Part shown: positions 1 through 12,456 of the stretch, piece by piece
How the letters are laid out: every line of letters starts with the position of its first letter
How positions within the stretch are numbered: position 1 is the stretch's first letter
NCBI RefSeq assembly: GCF_001640805.2
Contig: NC_066838.1
Location: 1,427,530 to 1,491,529 of the forward strand
Direction: 5' to 3'
Origin: Lates calcarifer
Lineage: Eukaryota > Chordata > Actinopteri > Centropomidae
DNA: 64,000 bases
Translations under genes and position numbers: made by a program
Notes under the pieces: generated by a model
Seen by the model: only the letters and a program-made list of their open reading frames with translations
Database searches by the model: none
What the model was told of the DNA's origin: nothing

Positions 1-2558
1 CATCTACAAACAACTACAAGAGTGGACCAGGAAGGTTTATGCTCCATCTACACAGAGAGTGTTTCAGCTGTATTTTTCTGTCATCCCTCTCACATGTATC
101 TGACAGAACAGATATGTTTCTACGTGAATCAGTCAAGCTGTCTACACAGAGCACATGACAGCTTGTATTTTAACTGTGCTCTATGCCCATATCACAGCCT
201 GAAGAGTATTTTTACACTGTGTTTAATTACATAACTACAGTGATTGTGTATTGGGCTCTGAGTGCCTCCAAATGCAGGTGACCTACAACTCAATACTGCA
301 TCTGAACACACAGAGCACCAGGACTGCTTCTGCTGCTCTGCTACCAAGTTATTTTTGTGCTTTAAAGATGAACATGACTTAAATAACAGAGCATAAATAT
401 GAATATGTCTTGGCATTAGGCTCGTTGTTAGTCTTGTGGTAAGGATTTTGAACTATTATGTAAGATTAAGATTTCATTTCCATTTTATATTACAGAGATG
501 TCTGGCATACATTATGAAAGCAACAGATAAAATAAAAGACTAAGTAACTGCTGACTAAAATTTGTTTATGAAAACAATTCACTCTCTGTTGATCACACTT
601 GGTAATCATCCATGTGTTTACATCCTTATGAATCTTAACCTTGTACACAAACACTTCAGGAGACAATGAAAAGCTTGATAAGTAAAGCTTGTTGGAGGTG
701 CCTGCTTTACTGAATTTTTCTAGGTTAACATGACACACAGCCCATACCCACACTGGATGATATGAGAACTTGGTAGAGATTAATCCCTGTGTCATGGGCC
801 TCTTAACAAGCTTCTAATATTTTAACAGGCAACCTCTCTGACTGGACCCAGTCTGCAGGAGGTTTACAGAGGTGGAAGTGTAGTGTCGTCACTTCCATCT
901 GTGAACACAGTGTGAGCAACAGTGCTTTTTAGGGAATTGAACAGCCACTGCATTAGGACAACGCTAGCAATGGGACATCATCAAAAATGTCTACTCCTCT
1001 GGACAGTAACGCCTGCTGAACTAGTGACTGCTGTCAATACACAGTGTGTGTCTGGCAGTCAGCACTGAAGGTCCAGGATAGGCAGCCAGGCAGACACTTG
1101 CCAGTGCTGACAAAAACAAAACTGAGCAGGTGGTTGGTGGTTAGTTTTTTTTTTTCCCACTGGTTGAGTCAGACATGAACACTGCGGATAAGGAATCCAT
1201 GTGCAGGACAGGACAGAGGGGGACAGTGTAAAATGTCATCTCATTGTGAGGAACAAAATGCTAAACCAGTTCAGGTTGGCTTTTGTTAAGCACAAACATT
1301 CACTGTTGGGTATGAGTGTTAATGCTGCAGATAATGTTGTTTTATTAAAATGGGATCAGGACCCACATGATAGATACAATGCAGTTTTAGCTGTATATTC
1401 ACTGTAGAGTTGTTCAGGGCAACACTGTTTGTCCATGGGAAGACTGAAAACTGAGTTAGTTCTTTGTTTCCTGTTTCTTATTTTATATGATGCAAATCAT
1501 GACATTCATGCACCATTCTCACCCTCTTGAACACCCAACACTACAGACACCACGTGCATACTTATCATTTTTACTTACTTGTGTAAATGGTGTGGATATG
1601 ATGTGTGTACCAGTAAAAAATGACAAGGCAAGACAAGGATGAGGTCCCTCACTGCTTTCCCGCCCCATGACCAATAGAGAGCTGAGGTCACAACGTCACA
1701 TCCGAGCTAGTCCACTATTTCAAATGAAATTATGAAATCCCACCTATGCCTATAATGTGTGCATGTCTTACTACGGCTACATGGCCTTTCTATCATGTGC
1801 CCTCAGCAGGTTATACATACAGCAGTCACAGCATAAAAGCCTACAACAAAAACACAGATCGAAGAAGTTAAAATGATGAAAAAGTTAAGTTATGAAATTA
1901 TTAGAGCCATAAAATGTCAGCAGGTTCAGCTGTTCAGGCACAGTGAGGTAGTTACTCCTGGAGCTCATGGACCAAAGCTGAAATTAACTCTGTTAATCAG
2001 AAACCCTGTAGGTCCTGGACAGTTCCGGTGCCCTACAAGATCAGGTTCAGTGATGCATTCACTGTGTGTGTTATTGGTCCAGACTGAGTGTTGGCTGTTA
2101 GCTGGGCGGCCTTGACAGAGAGATAGGGCCCAGCTTCACCCTGCTCCTGTAAGCAGAGGCAGGTGGACCTGTTGACTTGTCTATGAAAATAACAAGGTTT
2201 GTGCACAAAAAAGGCAGGCTCACATTTTGTGACCATTTGGTTCATGAACTGCAACAGGTGTCACTATTACAATGTCAGCTTTATATCACTAACTTACATC
2301 GATAAGAAACATCAAAATAATGAGTAATGCAAGTGCTGCACTAAGCATGGCAGATCAGGACACTCTCCACACTCATATGGATCTTTATCATAAGTCAACT
2401 GTAACAGTTTTGGAAGGAACTAAGAAATGATGTTGTTCTGCTGATAGAAGTTAAAGACCAGAAACCGAAAAATGGAGGTGACTCTGTCGTAACTTATTTT
2501 GTCTGTTTGTTTGGAGGACTTATATAAACCATCCTTACACATTTTACATCATGACATA
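1..2558. other. No gene recognised
   Basis: No reading frame here exceeds about 80 codons, none resembles a known protein, and no chain of exons with matching phase could be built. The stretch is AT-rich with poly-T and poly-A runs. It may be intergenic DNA or an intron or untranslated region of a gene outside the window. Confidence 0.5.
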
Positions 2559-2840
2559 TACAGTGCTGCTTGAAAGTTTGTGAACTCTATTTTCTCTATA
2601 TCTTCATATATATGACATAAAACATTATCAGATTTTCACACAAATGTTAAAAGTATATTTAAGAGAATCCAATTAAACAAATGAGACTAAAATACTATGC
2701 TTGATCATCAATCATTAATCATTTGTCTCATTTGTTTAATTGGGTTCTCTTTATCTACTCTTAGTGCTTGTGTGAAAATCTGATGATGTTTTAGGTCATT
2801 TTTATGAAGAAATATGGAAAATTCTAAAGGGTTCACTGTA
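2559..2840. mobile_element. Fold-back MITE-like element
   Basis: The two halves of this roughly 280-base stretch are imperfect inverted copies of each other. The left half runs from TACAGTGCTGCTTGAAAG through GATTTTCACACAA to CCAATTAAACAAATGAGAC. The right half contains the complements GTCTCATTTGTTTAATTGG and TTGTGTGAAAATC and ends in GGGTTCACTGTA. The outer ends read TACAGTG and CACTGTA, so a TA target duplication as in the Tc1/mariner group is plausible. There is no coding capacity, so it is non-autonomous. Confidence 0.75.
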
Positions 2841-3349
2841 AGACTGATTTTCTTTTTGAGAGTTACTGGACACAATTGGAACAGAAAACCATGAAGGGTG
2901 AGGGCTGTGGATGACGAGGATGGAAATGTTGCTGCACATACATCAACTGTTCCTGACTGAGGACATCACAGAAGAAAGTTACAGCATTTCTTCATTTGTT
3001 AAGCTTGTCAAAAATATAATCTGTGCAAAAATGTTACCAGTCTAGCATTTATCCTTTTGGTCTGACAACAGCAGCTCAGCCATGGCCAGCAGCTCTGCAT
3101 GGGAAGAAATCAGAGTGAATAACACTATCTGGCTGTGACGCAAGCATCCACAAGGAGAAAGCTCTCCCCCCACCACCTTATCAAGGCAACTGTGAACAGC
3201 CGTTACTATGTTGTGGGTCAAAAGGACAGAAACACTTTCCTGCCTGAGAAGAGCTTGACTAGTTTGAACCAGATTATACAGGAGGTTTGATCCCTAAAGA
3301 CTCTCTAGTTGACTCAAAGTGGCACAATTATTGACAGAAACTATGAGAA

Positions 3350-3845
3350 GAGATAATATTCCCCCTGTTAGCCTCTCTACATTCTCTACCAGTCAAATCC
3401 AGAATAGAATTCAAAATCCTCCTCACTTACAAAGCCCTTAATGGTCTGGCACCATCCTATCTTAAAGAGCGTACAGTCCCCTACTATCCCACTAGAACTC
3501 TGTGTTCTCAGAACACAGGTTTACTGTTGGTTCTTAGAGTTTCCAGGAGTAGAATGGGAGGCAGAGCTTTCAGTTATCAGGCTCCTCTACTGTGGAACCC
3601 TCTCCCTGTTTGGGCCTGGGAAGCAGACACCCTCTGTAGAGAGTAGCAAAAACTTTCCTCCCTGCAACTTCATTTATGGAGGATCAACATTATTAAATTA
3701 ATATCCGTTCTTGTTTAAATTATTTATTTCAAAATGTTCCTCTTTGATCAAGCTTATAGTTAGGGTTGGCTCAGGCTTGAACCATCCCTTAGTTATGCTG
3801 CTATAGGCCTAGACTGCTGGGAGATCTCCCATGATGCACTGAGCT

Positions 3846-3888
<43 letters not shown>

Positions 3889-4060
3889 CATCAGTATGGA
3901 TTCATATCCATGTTAACATGTTACTAACTCAGTATCTTCTCTTTCCTGTAGTATTGTGCTCTTCCGTCTCTCTCTCCTCTTCTGTCTCTTTCTGCAGGTA
4001 TTTCTGCCTCTGGAGCTGTAGAGTCTGATCTGTGATGACAAGTCTCCTGCTGCAACAGGT
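3350..4060 (+). mobile_element. CR1/L2-type LINE 3' end (5'-truncated)
   Basis: Translation across frame breaks gives the C-terminal end of a LINE reverse transcriptase polyprotein. It contains [44 protein letters not shown] and [20 protein letters not shown]. The same block occurs on the minus strand at 40.94-41.5 kb. Both copies continue into a shared 3' tail (GGTTGGCTCAGGCTTGAACC, GGGAGATCTCCCATGATG) that ends in a CT-rich run. The copy lacks its 5' part and has frameshifts, so it is dead. Confidence 0.8.
3849..3890. repeat. (CT)n microsatellite in LINE tail
   Basis: A nearly pure CT dinucleotide run with a single CC interruption, lying inside the 3' tail of the LINE fragment. Confidence 0.9.
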
Positions 4061-4148
4061 GTGAGTGAAGTTGTAGTTGTGGAGTTGTTTTGTTTAGAAA
4101 TTATTAGTCTTACTCATAATCTTATTGTTACTACTATTACTGTATAAG

Positions 4149-4151
<3 letters not shown>

Positions 4152-4190
<39 letters not shown>
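4152..4190. repeat. (CA)n microsatellite
   Basis: An uninterrupted CA dinucleotide run of about 19 units. Confidence 0.95.
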
Positions 4191-4192
<2 letters not shown>

Positions 4193-4199
4193 ATAGGTT

Positions 4200-5385
4200 T
4201 ATGCAGTTGAGACTGTACTGAGAGCCCTGAAAGGATGTGATGTCATGGTTCTGATTGATAAAAGTGATCACAAACAGTAAATATTATGTGAAAGTGATGC
4301 TGCACTTTGTAGTCTGTTAGTCTTATATTGTATTAAACAGGTTGATGACACACTGAAACATATGTTTTTATTGGCCAGCTGAGCACATCCACATGGTCAA
4401 AGATGGACAAAGACAAACTCTGACCTACTGCCAGGAGATTGAAGTACAAAAGAATCCATCAGTTGTTGAGGCATCAGTCACAGTGAATGGGAGACAGCAC
4501 GATTCACAGGAGTTTAATGTGACTGTACCTGAAATGTTCAATGTGCTTCATTCATACTCTGTGAGCCCTGTGTGGACAGGGAATACTCCTCCAAAATGTG
4601 TTGTTGTGTTCTTCTCAGTGAAAACTGAGACTTTGAATTTACTCATTAATTTCACAATAATGCTTACTAAGCATAGATGAGCCATTTGTTTTTATCAGGC
4701 TGTAAGACACAGAGGGCTGAGATAACTTTAAGAACTCTCAGAACGGTCTTGGAAAGAGATGATAACTTCAGCCATGTCAAAGTAAAATGAGTCAGCTGTT
4801 TATGATAGCATTGGACCTGAACAGCAAAACAAAAGGTCAAGTTGTGTTCAATCTTATACTGTTGTTAAAATGTTTCAAAATTCAAAACAGCTGTGTTTGC
4901 CATGTGCCAAGTGAAAAGTGCCAGTGAAAGAATGGCTTTCTCAGTTCAACAAACACCATTTCCCACAAGCCCAAGACTATAAACATTACTGGACTTGACT
5001 GCCAGTCAAGTAGTGAGCTATCAAATGGAGTTTCAGCCTTTGAAATCCAGACATGGCTGTTACAGTAGTATACACATAAAGCCAAAACACTGTAAAGATG
5101 ACATAAGAGAAGGAGGATTTACAGATAAGGGAGAGTTATTTCAGCTGTATTTTTTTCCTGGAGCTCAGGATGTCCAATATGGCTGCCAGTAGGTTTTTCA
5201 TATCACCTGGCAAGTCTTTGTTTCCCTCCAAATCTATTGATAATCTGGTGCTTTGGAGTCATTTTCAACCACCGTGAAACAGAGAATTTCTTTAAGTTAA
5301 TGTTACAACAGTCAGCATCAGTGTTTCAAACTTGCTGAGTCCAATCCAGTAACTATAAATATGCAGTTTTTCATGAGTTCAGAGG
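4200..5385. other. igf3 3' flank, no gene recognised
   Basis: This stretch lies downstream of the igf3 stop codon on the minus strand and probably includes its 3' untranslated region. On the plus strand a 95-codon open frame at 4393-4680 follows a possible AG acceptor. It resembles no family I know and has no convincing partner exons, so I do not call it a gene. Confidence 0.4.
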
Positions 5386-8300
5386 TCATGATTCGAGTCT
5401 CATCATTCTTTGCAGGGGACTCGCAGAGGCTGAAGGAGGCCTGCTCGATGTGGTGGCTGTAGCGGTCTTCCTGTTTGATGATGAATCTTTGCTTTTCCTT
5501 TTTACTGAAGGCTGTGTTTTCTTTCTATGAGCTTCCCTCTTTGGACTGTTGGGAGCTCCCCGGTGCTCTAAAAGTCTCTTGTGAAATACTGCCTGGAACT
5601 GCTGTGCCTGCAAGACAAAGATAAGGGAAAAATTAGTTGATTGAAGGACACGTAGCTTGGATGCAGCAGGTCGCCTTGGTCCTTATCACTGATATTAACT
5701 TTGTTATGGTGTATTTCTGGTTTGGCTTTGGTATTGAAGCCACTATTCTCACCTGGAGTAACTATATTAGTTATTTACTGTGTATTAGTTAAGATTATTT
5801 GGTCAAATTACTTTTTACAGAGGAGCTCTTACCATGTCTGGCTGTGTAGTGGTATGTGTTGTACTGGTTGTGGCTGGGAAAGCAGTGGTGTGCTGCTGGT
5901 TCTTTGGTTTGGCACAGTACATCTCCAGATGCTGAAGTTCGCAGCCAGCTGGCCTGCAACACTGATCCACTATCCCCTTCCCTCTGGGACGAGCACCATA
6001 ACCAGACCACGTACCTTTACCTGCAGAGGTAAACAAAAACTCAGTTTAATGTCTTTCTGTTAGCCTGCAGTGCCCTCCTGACTTTCAAAACATACACGGC
6101 AGCAACAGATAAATGAAAACTTATTTGGCCTGGATGTAATATACGTCTAGTGATTCATCCTGCCCAGCAATACAAACATATTAGACAAAACAATATATTA
6201 TGATATTAATGATTAGGCAGAATATATACTGTGAATTGTCTATTTTTCTAAGAGCCTCCCTGCTCTTCCTCTGCTGCGTCTCTGTTTCTGTGCCTTTCTT
6301 TGTTAGTATGAAAGCTGAAGTGGTCTCAGATAACAAGTGTTTTAACAATAAAGCTATCACACACTGAGGCACAGTGTCCCAGATAGTACGCTGCCAGATG
6401 GAGAAGGTGGCCTTGGTCAGAACAGGGGAAAGGTAATCAGGTGAAAGGGCCTCTGGGTAATTTATTTTTTAAGTATAAGGTCAACTGTGAAATGTGTGAG
6501 TGTCCCACTCAACTCATAATGCTGCAGTCAGCTCATTTAGAAGTCTATCCAGTACCTTTTATCAGTCATATTACATAATATCTCTCAGCAGATAGAGGGA
6601 CCAAGTTTTCATGGAAATGCAAGCATTTTGATTTCTGTTGTTCTGAGCAAGAAATAGAGCTGCATGCACAACCTCCATTCATCGATCTGTTATCTATTAT
6701 ACTATTTTGCATTAGAAGTTGAGTTTAAATACAGAGACCTACAGTACTGTAGACTTGTGTTGTGGCTAGTTTTCATGTAAATAATGAACAGGGCTTGTTT
6801 TGTTATTGTGGAGCTGATAACATGACCACGGCCATATCTGTGTTATACACCTCTGCTAGAGAAAGTGTTAACACACAGGGTAGAGTAACCTTGATAACAT
6901 TTTTTTCCCTTCAGTTTTTTCTTTTTCTTTTCTTTTACTTTTTTTTGATATTTATTAAAATCTACAGTAAAAATGCAACACATCTTTATTTCTCTTGTAG
7001 CAAGACAGAAAATAAATAAATGAATAAATGGAGGTTGTGCATGCAACTCTATTTTCTTCGAAATTTCAAAAATGTAATTTATTTATTAATTCTTGTTTGA
7101 ACTTTTAAAAGTCTATCTGCTGTCTCATATGTACATTGCACTGTTGGAAACACAGGAGCCTACAGAAAGACTGTGTAGTGGGCTACATACCTGGGTTCTG
7201 ACACTCCTTGACATATCATTAAGTCATTGCTGACTGCAGCTTATTTAAGAATTCTGTGTAATCATGGAGTAAGAATCCTGTATCAACAACCAGTTCACTT
7301 ATGTTCCATGGAAACATAATGTCCACACTGCCAATAAGACTTGTAACTGGGATACAGATACATGCATAGGTGCGTCATCAACTAACATAGACAGTTAGTC
7401 AGTAGATTTAACAGACAGACAGTCTTCATGAAAATGGATTAATTTACACTCTGAAGTTAGATTGGTTGGTTAGATGGCTTTCCTGGGTTAATCCACTGGA
7501 TCAAGTGGACCAGTACATTCAGGAATTTTGAATAACAAAAATGGCCCTAATGAGCAGCACAGTGGTGCAGTGGTTAGCACTGTTGCCTCACAGCAAGAAG
7601 GTTCCAGGTTCTCTATGTGGAGTCTGAATGTTCTCTCTGTGCCTGTGTGGGTTCTCTCTGGGTTCTCCAGCTTCCTCTCACAGTCCAAACACATGCAGGT
7701 TAACTGCTGACTCTGAATTGTCCGTAAGTGAGAATGTGAGTGTGAATGGTTGTCTGTCTATATGTGTTGCTCCTGTGATGGACTGGTGATCTGTACAGGG
7801 TGTACCCTGCCTCTCGACCCAGTGTCAGCTGGGATAGACTCCAGCCCCCCCACGACGCTTAACGGATAAGTGATATAGATAATGGATGATGAAAAAAATG
7901 ACCTACTGTGCTCTGTTGACATTAATTGCACAGGTTGTGAGCTGCTGAGCTAAAATGAATAAAATAGTGGTCAGTGGCTTCAGTCAATGATATAACAGTG
8001 AACAGCAGTGAACAACACAAGCAGAGTGTTGTTTAATTCAGTGACATTTTTCATGCATCTCTACAGTGCTGCTGTTGGTTCCTTCTAAACCCTGTCCAGA
8101 CCATTATGCAACAGATCCACACTGACATCCTTTCTATGTATTATTCATATTTTAAAATATTATATGAACACTGCTGTTAAAAAAAATCTAAATTGCTTTG
8201 CTGGTATAATGCAGGCTTCAATTGTGCATCATGAGTTATGTAATTCAGGGGGAGAAAAGGTCAAAATTAGAATTAAAATAAATGGACCTGAAACATGGTC

Positions 8301-10576
8301 AGGGCATTCATAATTGAAAGTCTGACACTGATTATACCTGCAATATAGAAATGACCTCCTGACTTTTCCATTACTGCCACAATAGTGCAACAGTTTCAAC
8401 TTGTATAGAAGAAAACTCTGACAGCTTCCTAATTGAAAAACATAAAAAAAAAAACACACACAAATGGATAACATGAAGATAGACTCACCTAAATAGATTC
8501 CACGATCCCCACACACAAATATGAGGTCACTGAGGAGATCAGAACCACAGCGGAGTCTGGCGGCCTCTGAGGAGAGCGGCCAGCCTGCCAGACACATGGC
8601 GCAGTAAAACATACTCATGTGAGCACATAACACCTGAAGACGAAAAGAAAAACTCTGAATACATAACTGCAACATGCAAAAGGGTTGATGGTTTTCTGCC
8701 CAATCTGTGATCAAAACACAATTAAATTCATGTACTCAGGGTACATGAAATGTACTCACACTCTCTCTCCTCACTTCCCTGTTGTTGTCTAACAAAATTC
8801 CTATACTTATAATGACTTTCCTACAATTTTTACTTCAGCTGCCAGATGAAGGTAGAAAATGTTTCTGAGCTTGTGTTCCACAAGTGACTCCCACAGTCTC
8901 TGAAAACTTCACAGTTTTAATTAATGTCAGTATAGTGTATACCAGCCAAAATTTTATTCAGGGACTTTTGTTTAGTGTCAACCTGAGAAGGACAGGTAAG
9001 TTACAGTTTTCAGTCATATCAATAATACTAAACTACAAATGACATAAGTCAAACTTTTAAAAATTGAATGAGGGATTTTTTGACCATAAGAATATTCATT
9101 ATACTTATATATTATATTCCTTGCATTATGGGCTTTGAAACAGCATTTGGACAATGGCAGAGGGAGATCATCTTTGCAGAAAATATATTTAAACAGAATG
9201 TGGAAAAAGTGTGTACAGAAACAGTGGCAGAGGTGAGGTTAACTTTCTAACCCTGCTTTTTAGAATTGGATTCATGATCATCAGTAACTTTTTTGCATTT
9301 GTTAAAGATTCAGAGCATGCAGTAGTGTTGTGGTAACTGAAGAAATGGGTACACTATGAGCATGTACTCTTTGATTTCTTATTGAATCATATTGTATCAG
9401 AGTAGATATACAGTAGTGGCAGTGAGCACAGAAAGTGTTTGAGCTGTTTTTGCTCCTTTTTCCTCATGACCCTGCTTTAAATGCAAAGATTGTCATGATG
9501 CCGTTCAGCAATTAGACTGCTGTCAAGTTGTAAATTACAGTTTTTAAGAGTATGGAGCTGTGGGATGAATATAGACATTGAACATGAAATATAATAAATG
9601 AGCAAATCATCATAACTCCATCCACTGAGAAGAACAGTCAGATGCAGTTGAAAGCTTTGTGAAAAAAAAGAAAATAAATTCTGATATTCTTTAAATCAGC
9701 TGTTTCACTTTCAGTCCTGAAATTATCTGTGAATTATTTGATCTAAATTTGACACAAAAAAAATCTTAAAATAATAATAATTAAGAGTGAAAAAGATTTA
9801 TTTTCTATTAGAAATATATCAGCTATCAATACAACATGTGAGTCTTATAAATCTCCCACTCTCCCATCAGCATATATGGCCCCAGGGTCAAACCTGGATT
9901 ATGGTTATAAATTGGTTGTAATTTGGTAAGAAAATAATGAAGTCCATCAGCAGTTCACAAAGCTAGAACTAGTTTGCAAAAAGATGAAGTAATGCTGTAA
10001 GTTAGGGCTTAATTTCTGAGGAAGTTGCCTGGAAAGAATTATTATTATAGACAAAATAATGATAAGAAAATAATCTGTGCACAACAGGGAGATAGTCAGC
10101 CTCACACTGGAATGCACTGCTTCTTACACATATGACAACATCAATAAACTTGAACTTGAACATTCACTGTTTATTTATTGTGTTGTAACTGATTATCCAT
10201 GTATGTTGAATTGTATGTTTATCCATCAACAACTTTCACAAATGTACATGTTCAGCTGACATGCTGTGTGGTAGATAATTAATACAACAAAAAAGACCCA
10301 CATGACAACCAGTGCATCTAAATCTACAACTCAGTTCCTTTCTAGGGATTTAGAGGAAACTATTGGATGCATTAAATAAAGTGTCACCAGTGAGGACACA
10401 GAGGAGAGCAGAAGGAAATCTTCTGCTGATTCCAGCTGCTTCAGTTACTATCGAATGATTTCAGCTCTACAGAGAAGATAGTTGTCTGCACTACTACGCT
10501 GCATCAAATCAATAAAGTGAAACCGTCCTACCTTGAGTGTCTGTGGTCTGGCAGAGGAGCAGCATGAGGAGAGCAT
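5386..10576 (-). CDS. igf3: Insulin-like growth factor 3 (IGF3) precursor
   Basis: Secreted insulin-family hormone; IGF3 is known as a fish-restricted, mainly gonadal IGF acting through IGF1 receptors. Coding exons are 10532-10576, 8489-8633, 5833-6020 and 5386-5607, with all junctions GT/AG and in phase (199 aa). Exon 1 encodes MLSSCCSSARPQTLK. Exon 2 gives a hydrophobic signal segment (MSMFYCAMCLAGWPLSS) and the B-domain (RCGSDLLSDLIFVCGDRGIY). Exon 3 gives a short C-domain and the A/D-domains (GIVDQCCRPAGCELQHLEMY, then CAKPK). Exon 4 is a basic, Ser/Thr-rich E-peptide with dibasic sites. The exon layout matches IGF1, where exon 1 likewise ends in a short leader before the signal core. An in-frame ATG at 10673-10675 is an alternative start. 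A TATA-like CTATAAGA lies about 40 bases upstream of the chosen ATG. The A-domain has one extra residue between cysteines (see findings). Confidence 0.9.
6655..7051. mobile_element. MITE with 24-bp terminal inverted repeats in igf3 intron
   Basis: The left end at 6655-6678 (TAGAGCTGCATGCACAACCT and four more bases) and the right end at 7028-7051 are inverted copies with one mismatch over 24 bases. The roughly 350-base interior is AT-rich with T- and A-runs and no credible protein. It lies in the igf3 intron between the B-domain and A-domain exons. No unambiguous target duplication is visible. Confidence 0.75.
7552..7890 (+). repeat. tRNA-derived SINE-like dispersed repeat
   Basis: Begins GAGCAGCACAGTGGTGCAGT, continues with GTGGTTAGCACTGTTGCCTC and a region rich in GTGTGGGTTCTCTCTGGGTT, and ends with GATAAGTGATATAGATAATG. 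This is a very common repeat in teleost genomes. The internal promoter boxes are eroded. Older or partial relatives are at 28.72-28.93 kb and 53.15-53.22 kb. Confidence 0.75.
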
Positions 10577-11690
10577 CCTGTCTGTACGGACTGACCTCAG
10601 CAGACCTGCAGTCTTATAGTAAAGCAGCAGGAGGGGAGGACTGCAGCACTGAAGTTTCCTCCCCCTGCTCTTCACACTGTTTCACACTTGTATCTAGTGC
10701 ACTCATATCAGATGATTTAACATACTGTCATTGTGGTTGAACTTGTCCTGCTGTGTTCCTACAATGTTTGTAATTGTATGTTCATATATGATGGTCACAA
10801 ACATGATATCATATTTCTCTCCAGAATGAAACCAACTAATGGGAACACTGATTTCACACACTACAACAGTCCTGTATTTAATCCTCCCTTCACTGAGGAT
10901 AACATGTTCAGGTTTTATTGAAACAAATCTGCAGCAGTGTTGATTTAACTGTATGATCATTTCTGAGGATGTCATTTGTGGATGTGTGTTGAATTGCACT
11001 GAGTTACTGTGAGGTGTTTCGATTTTTGCTATAATTTTTTATTACTCAAAAAAACAAACAAACAAACAAAAAAACAACTCCACAAATTGCATCCTCTAAA
11101 ATGATGATACTGTTGAATAACACCTCTAATACAAAGACCAACTGAAGCCCATCCAACACTAACTTTAGTGCTGTTCAGTATCAGACACAAGTGAATTGAA
11201 TAACGTGGCCCTGAGAGCACAACACACTGCAAGTAGACAAAATAATAGCAAATGAAGGCAAGATTTTCATCAGGTTGACATCATATGTAAAAAAAATCCA
11301 AACAGTTTCATTCACACAGAAATTAGCTTCCCCTGGAACACACCCAAATACAGGAAGCACTGCAGGGTTAAAAGCAGATATCTGTAATAATAAAAACATT
11401 TCAGCTCATTTCCAACACCAGTGACAGTGTGCCGACTTCAGCAACTGTATGAGTAACCACGGCAACAACGTGGTGTTCCCAAACATTTGCCCCTCTTTAG
11501 TGACTCCTGGAAACTACTTTCTGTATTTTGTGTTTTCTCCCCTTGATGCATTTTTTCTCTAAATGCTGCACATTTTCTCAAATTGGTGAAGATGTTTTCT
11601 TGGCTTGGCTCTGAGAGAGAATATAGAGAGATCGACAGTTGCACATTTTTGACTTGATGGTAACGTCAAGTCAAAAACAACATTAAGTGC
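10577..11690. other. igf3 upstream region
   Basis: Sequence 5' of igf3 on the minus strand. It should hold the promoter, but no CpG-rich stretch or certain core element can be named beyond the TATA-like motif close to the start codon. No gene is recognised. An A-rich (CAAA)n patch lies near 11050-11075. Confidence 0.4.
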
Positions 11691-11779
11691 TGAATCAGAA
11701 AACTTACAGAAGTTTAGTCTGTGTCAGCTGAATGATGAAGATGAATCACTGTAAAGTGAATTTTAGTGGAAATGTAGTT

Positions 11780-12030
11780 ATATACAGGATACAGTCTCAG
11801 ATTCCACAGATACCCAAACATATAGTCAGAGTCATAAAGCACTATCTTCAGAGACAAGAACAAGGAAACCTGCAGGAGCTGGTCTGGCCCCTACAGAGCT
11901 CTGATCTTAACATCATGGAGTCGATCTGGGATCACATGAAGAGACAGAAGACAGAGACAGCCAAAACCCACAGACAAACTAGCAACTCCTCCAAGATGTT
12001 TGGAACAACCTATGTGCCAAGCATCTGAAA
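11780..12030 (+). mobile_element. Tc1/mariner transposase C-terminal fragment
   Basis: The open frame holds LVWPLQSSDLNIMESIWDHM followed by KRQ. This is the Tc1-type catalytic-core signature (W-P-x-Q-S-x-D-L-N-x-x-E-x-x-W), including the third acidic residue of the DD34E triad. The N-terminal DNA-binding part and clear terminal repeats are not seen, so this is an inactive remnant. Confidence 0.8.
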
Positions 12031-12405
12031 AACTTTGAGCATGTTCACTGAGGAGAACTGCTGCTGTTTTAAAGACAAAGAGGGAGTCACAGCAAATACT
12101 GAGCTGAGTTAGGTTTTGTTTACCACACTTTGTTTGAAGCTAATTGATAAAGAAAAACCATACATGGCATTATTTTCAAAAGTAGCCACACTTCACTTTC
12201 AGTGCCTGAACCTTTTGCACTGTACACCTACATTGTATATAAATGCAAAGAGGTAAGATGATGCATATTGGTCTATATGGTATGCATCTGTGTGGGATAA
12301 AAATGTTTCAACTTCAGTGTAAAACAACTGTATTTAAACTGAGGCATTAAGACTGAATAAATGTGCAGAGACAGGAGATAAAAAAAAGATGATGATAGAA
12401 GATGG

Positions 12406-12411
<6 letters not shown>

Positions 12412-12454
<43 letters not shown>
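12412..12454. repeat. (CA)n microsatellite
   Basis: An uninterrupted CA run of about 21 units. Confidence 0.95.

Positions 12455-12456
<2 letters not shown>

Noticed and set aside
4393..4680. 95-codon plus-strand frame after a possible splice acceptor
   Set aside because: No family resemblance, no matching exon neighbours and no conserved motif; kept only as a remark in the flank entry.
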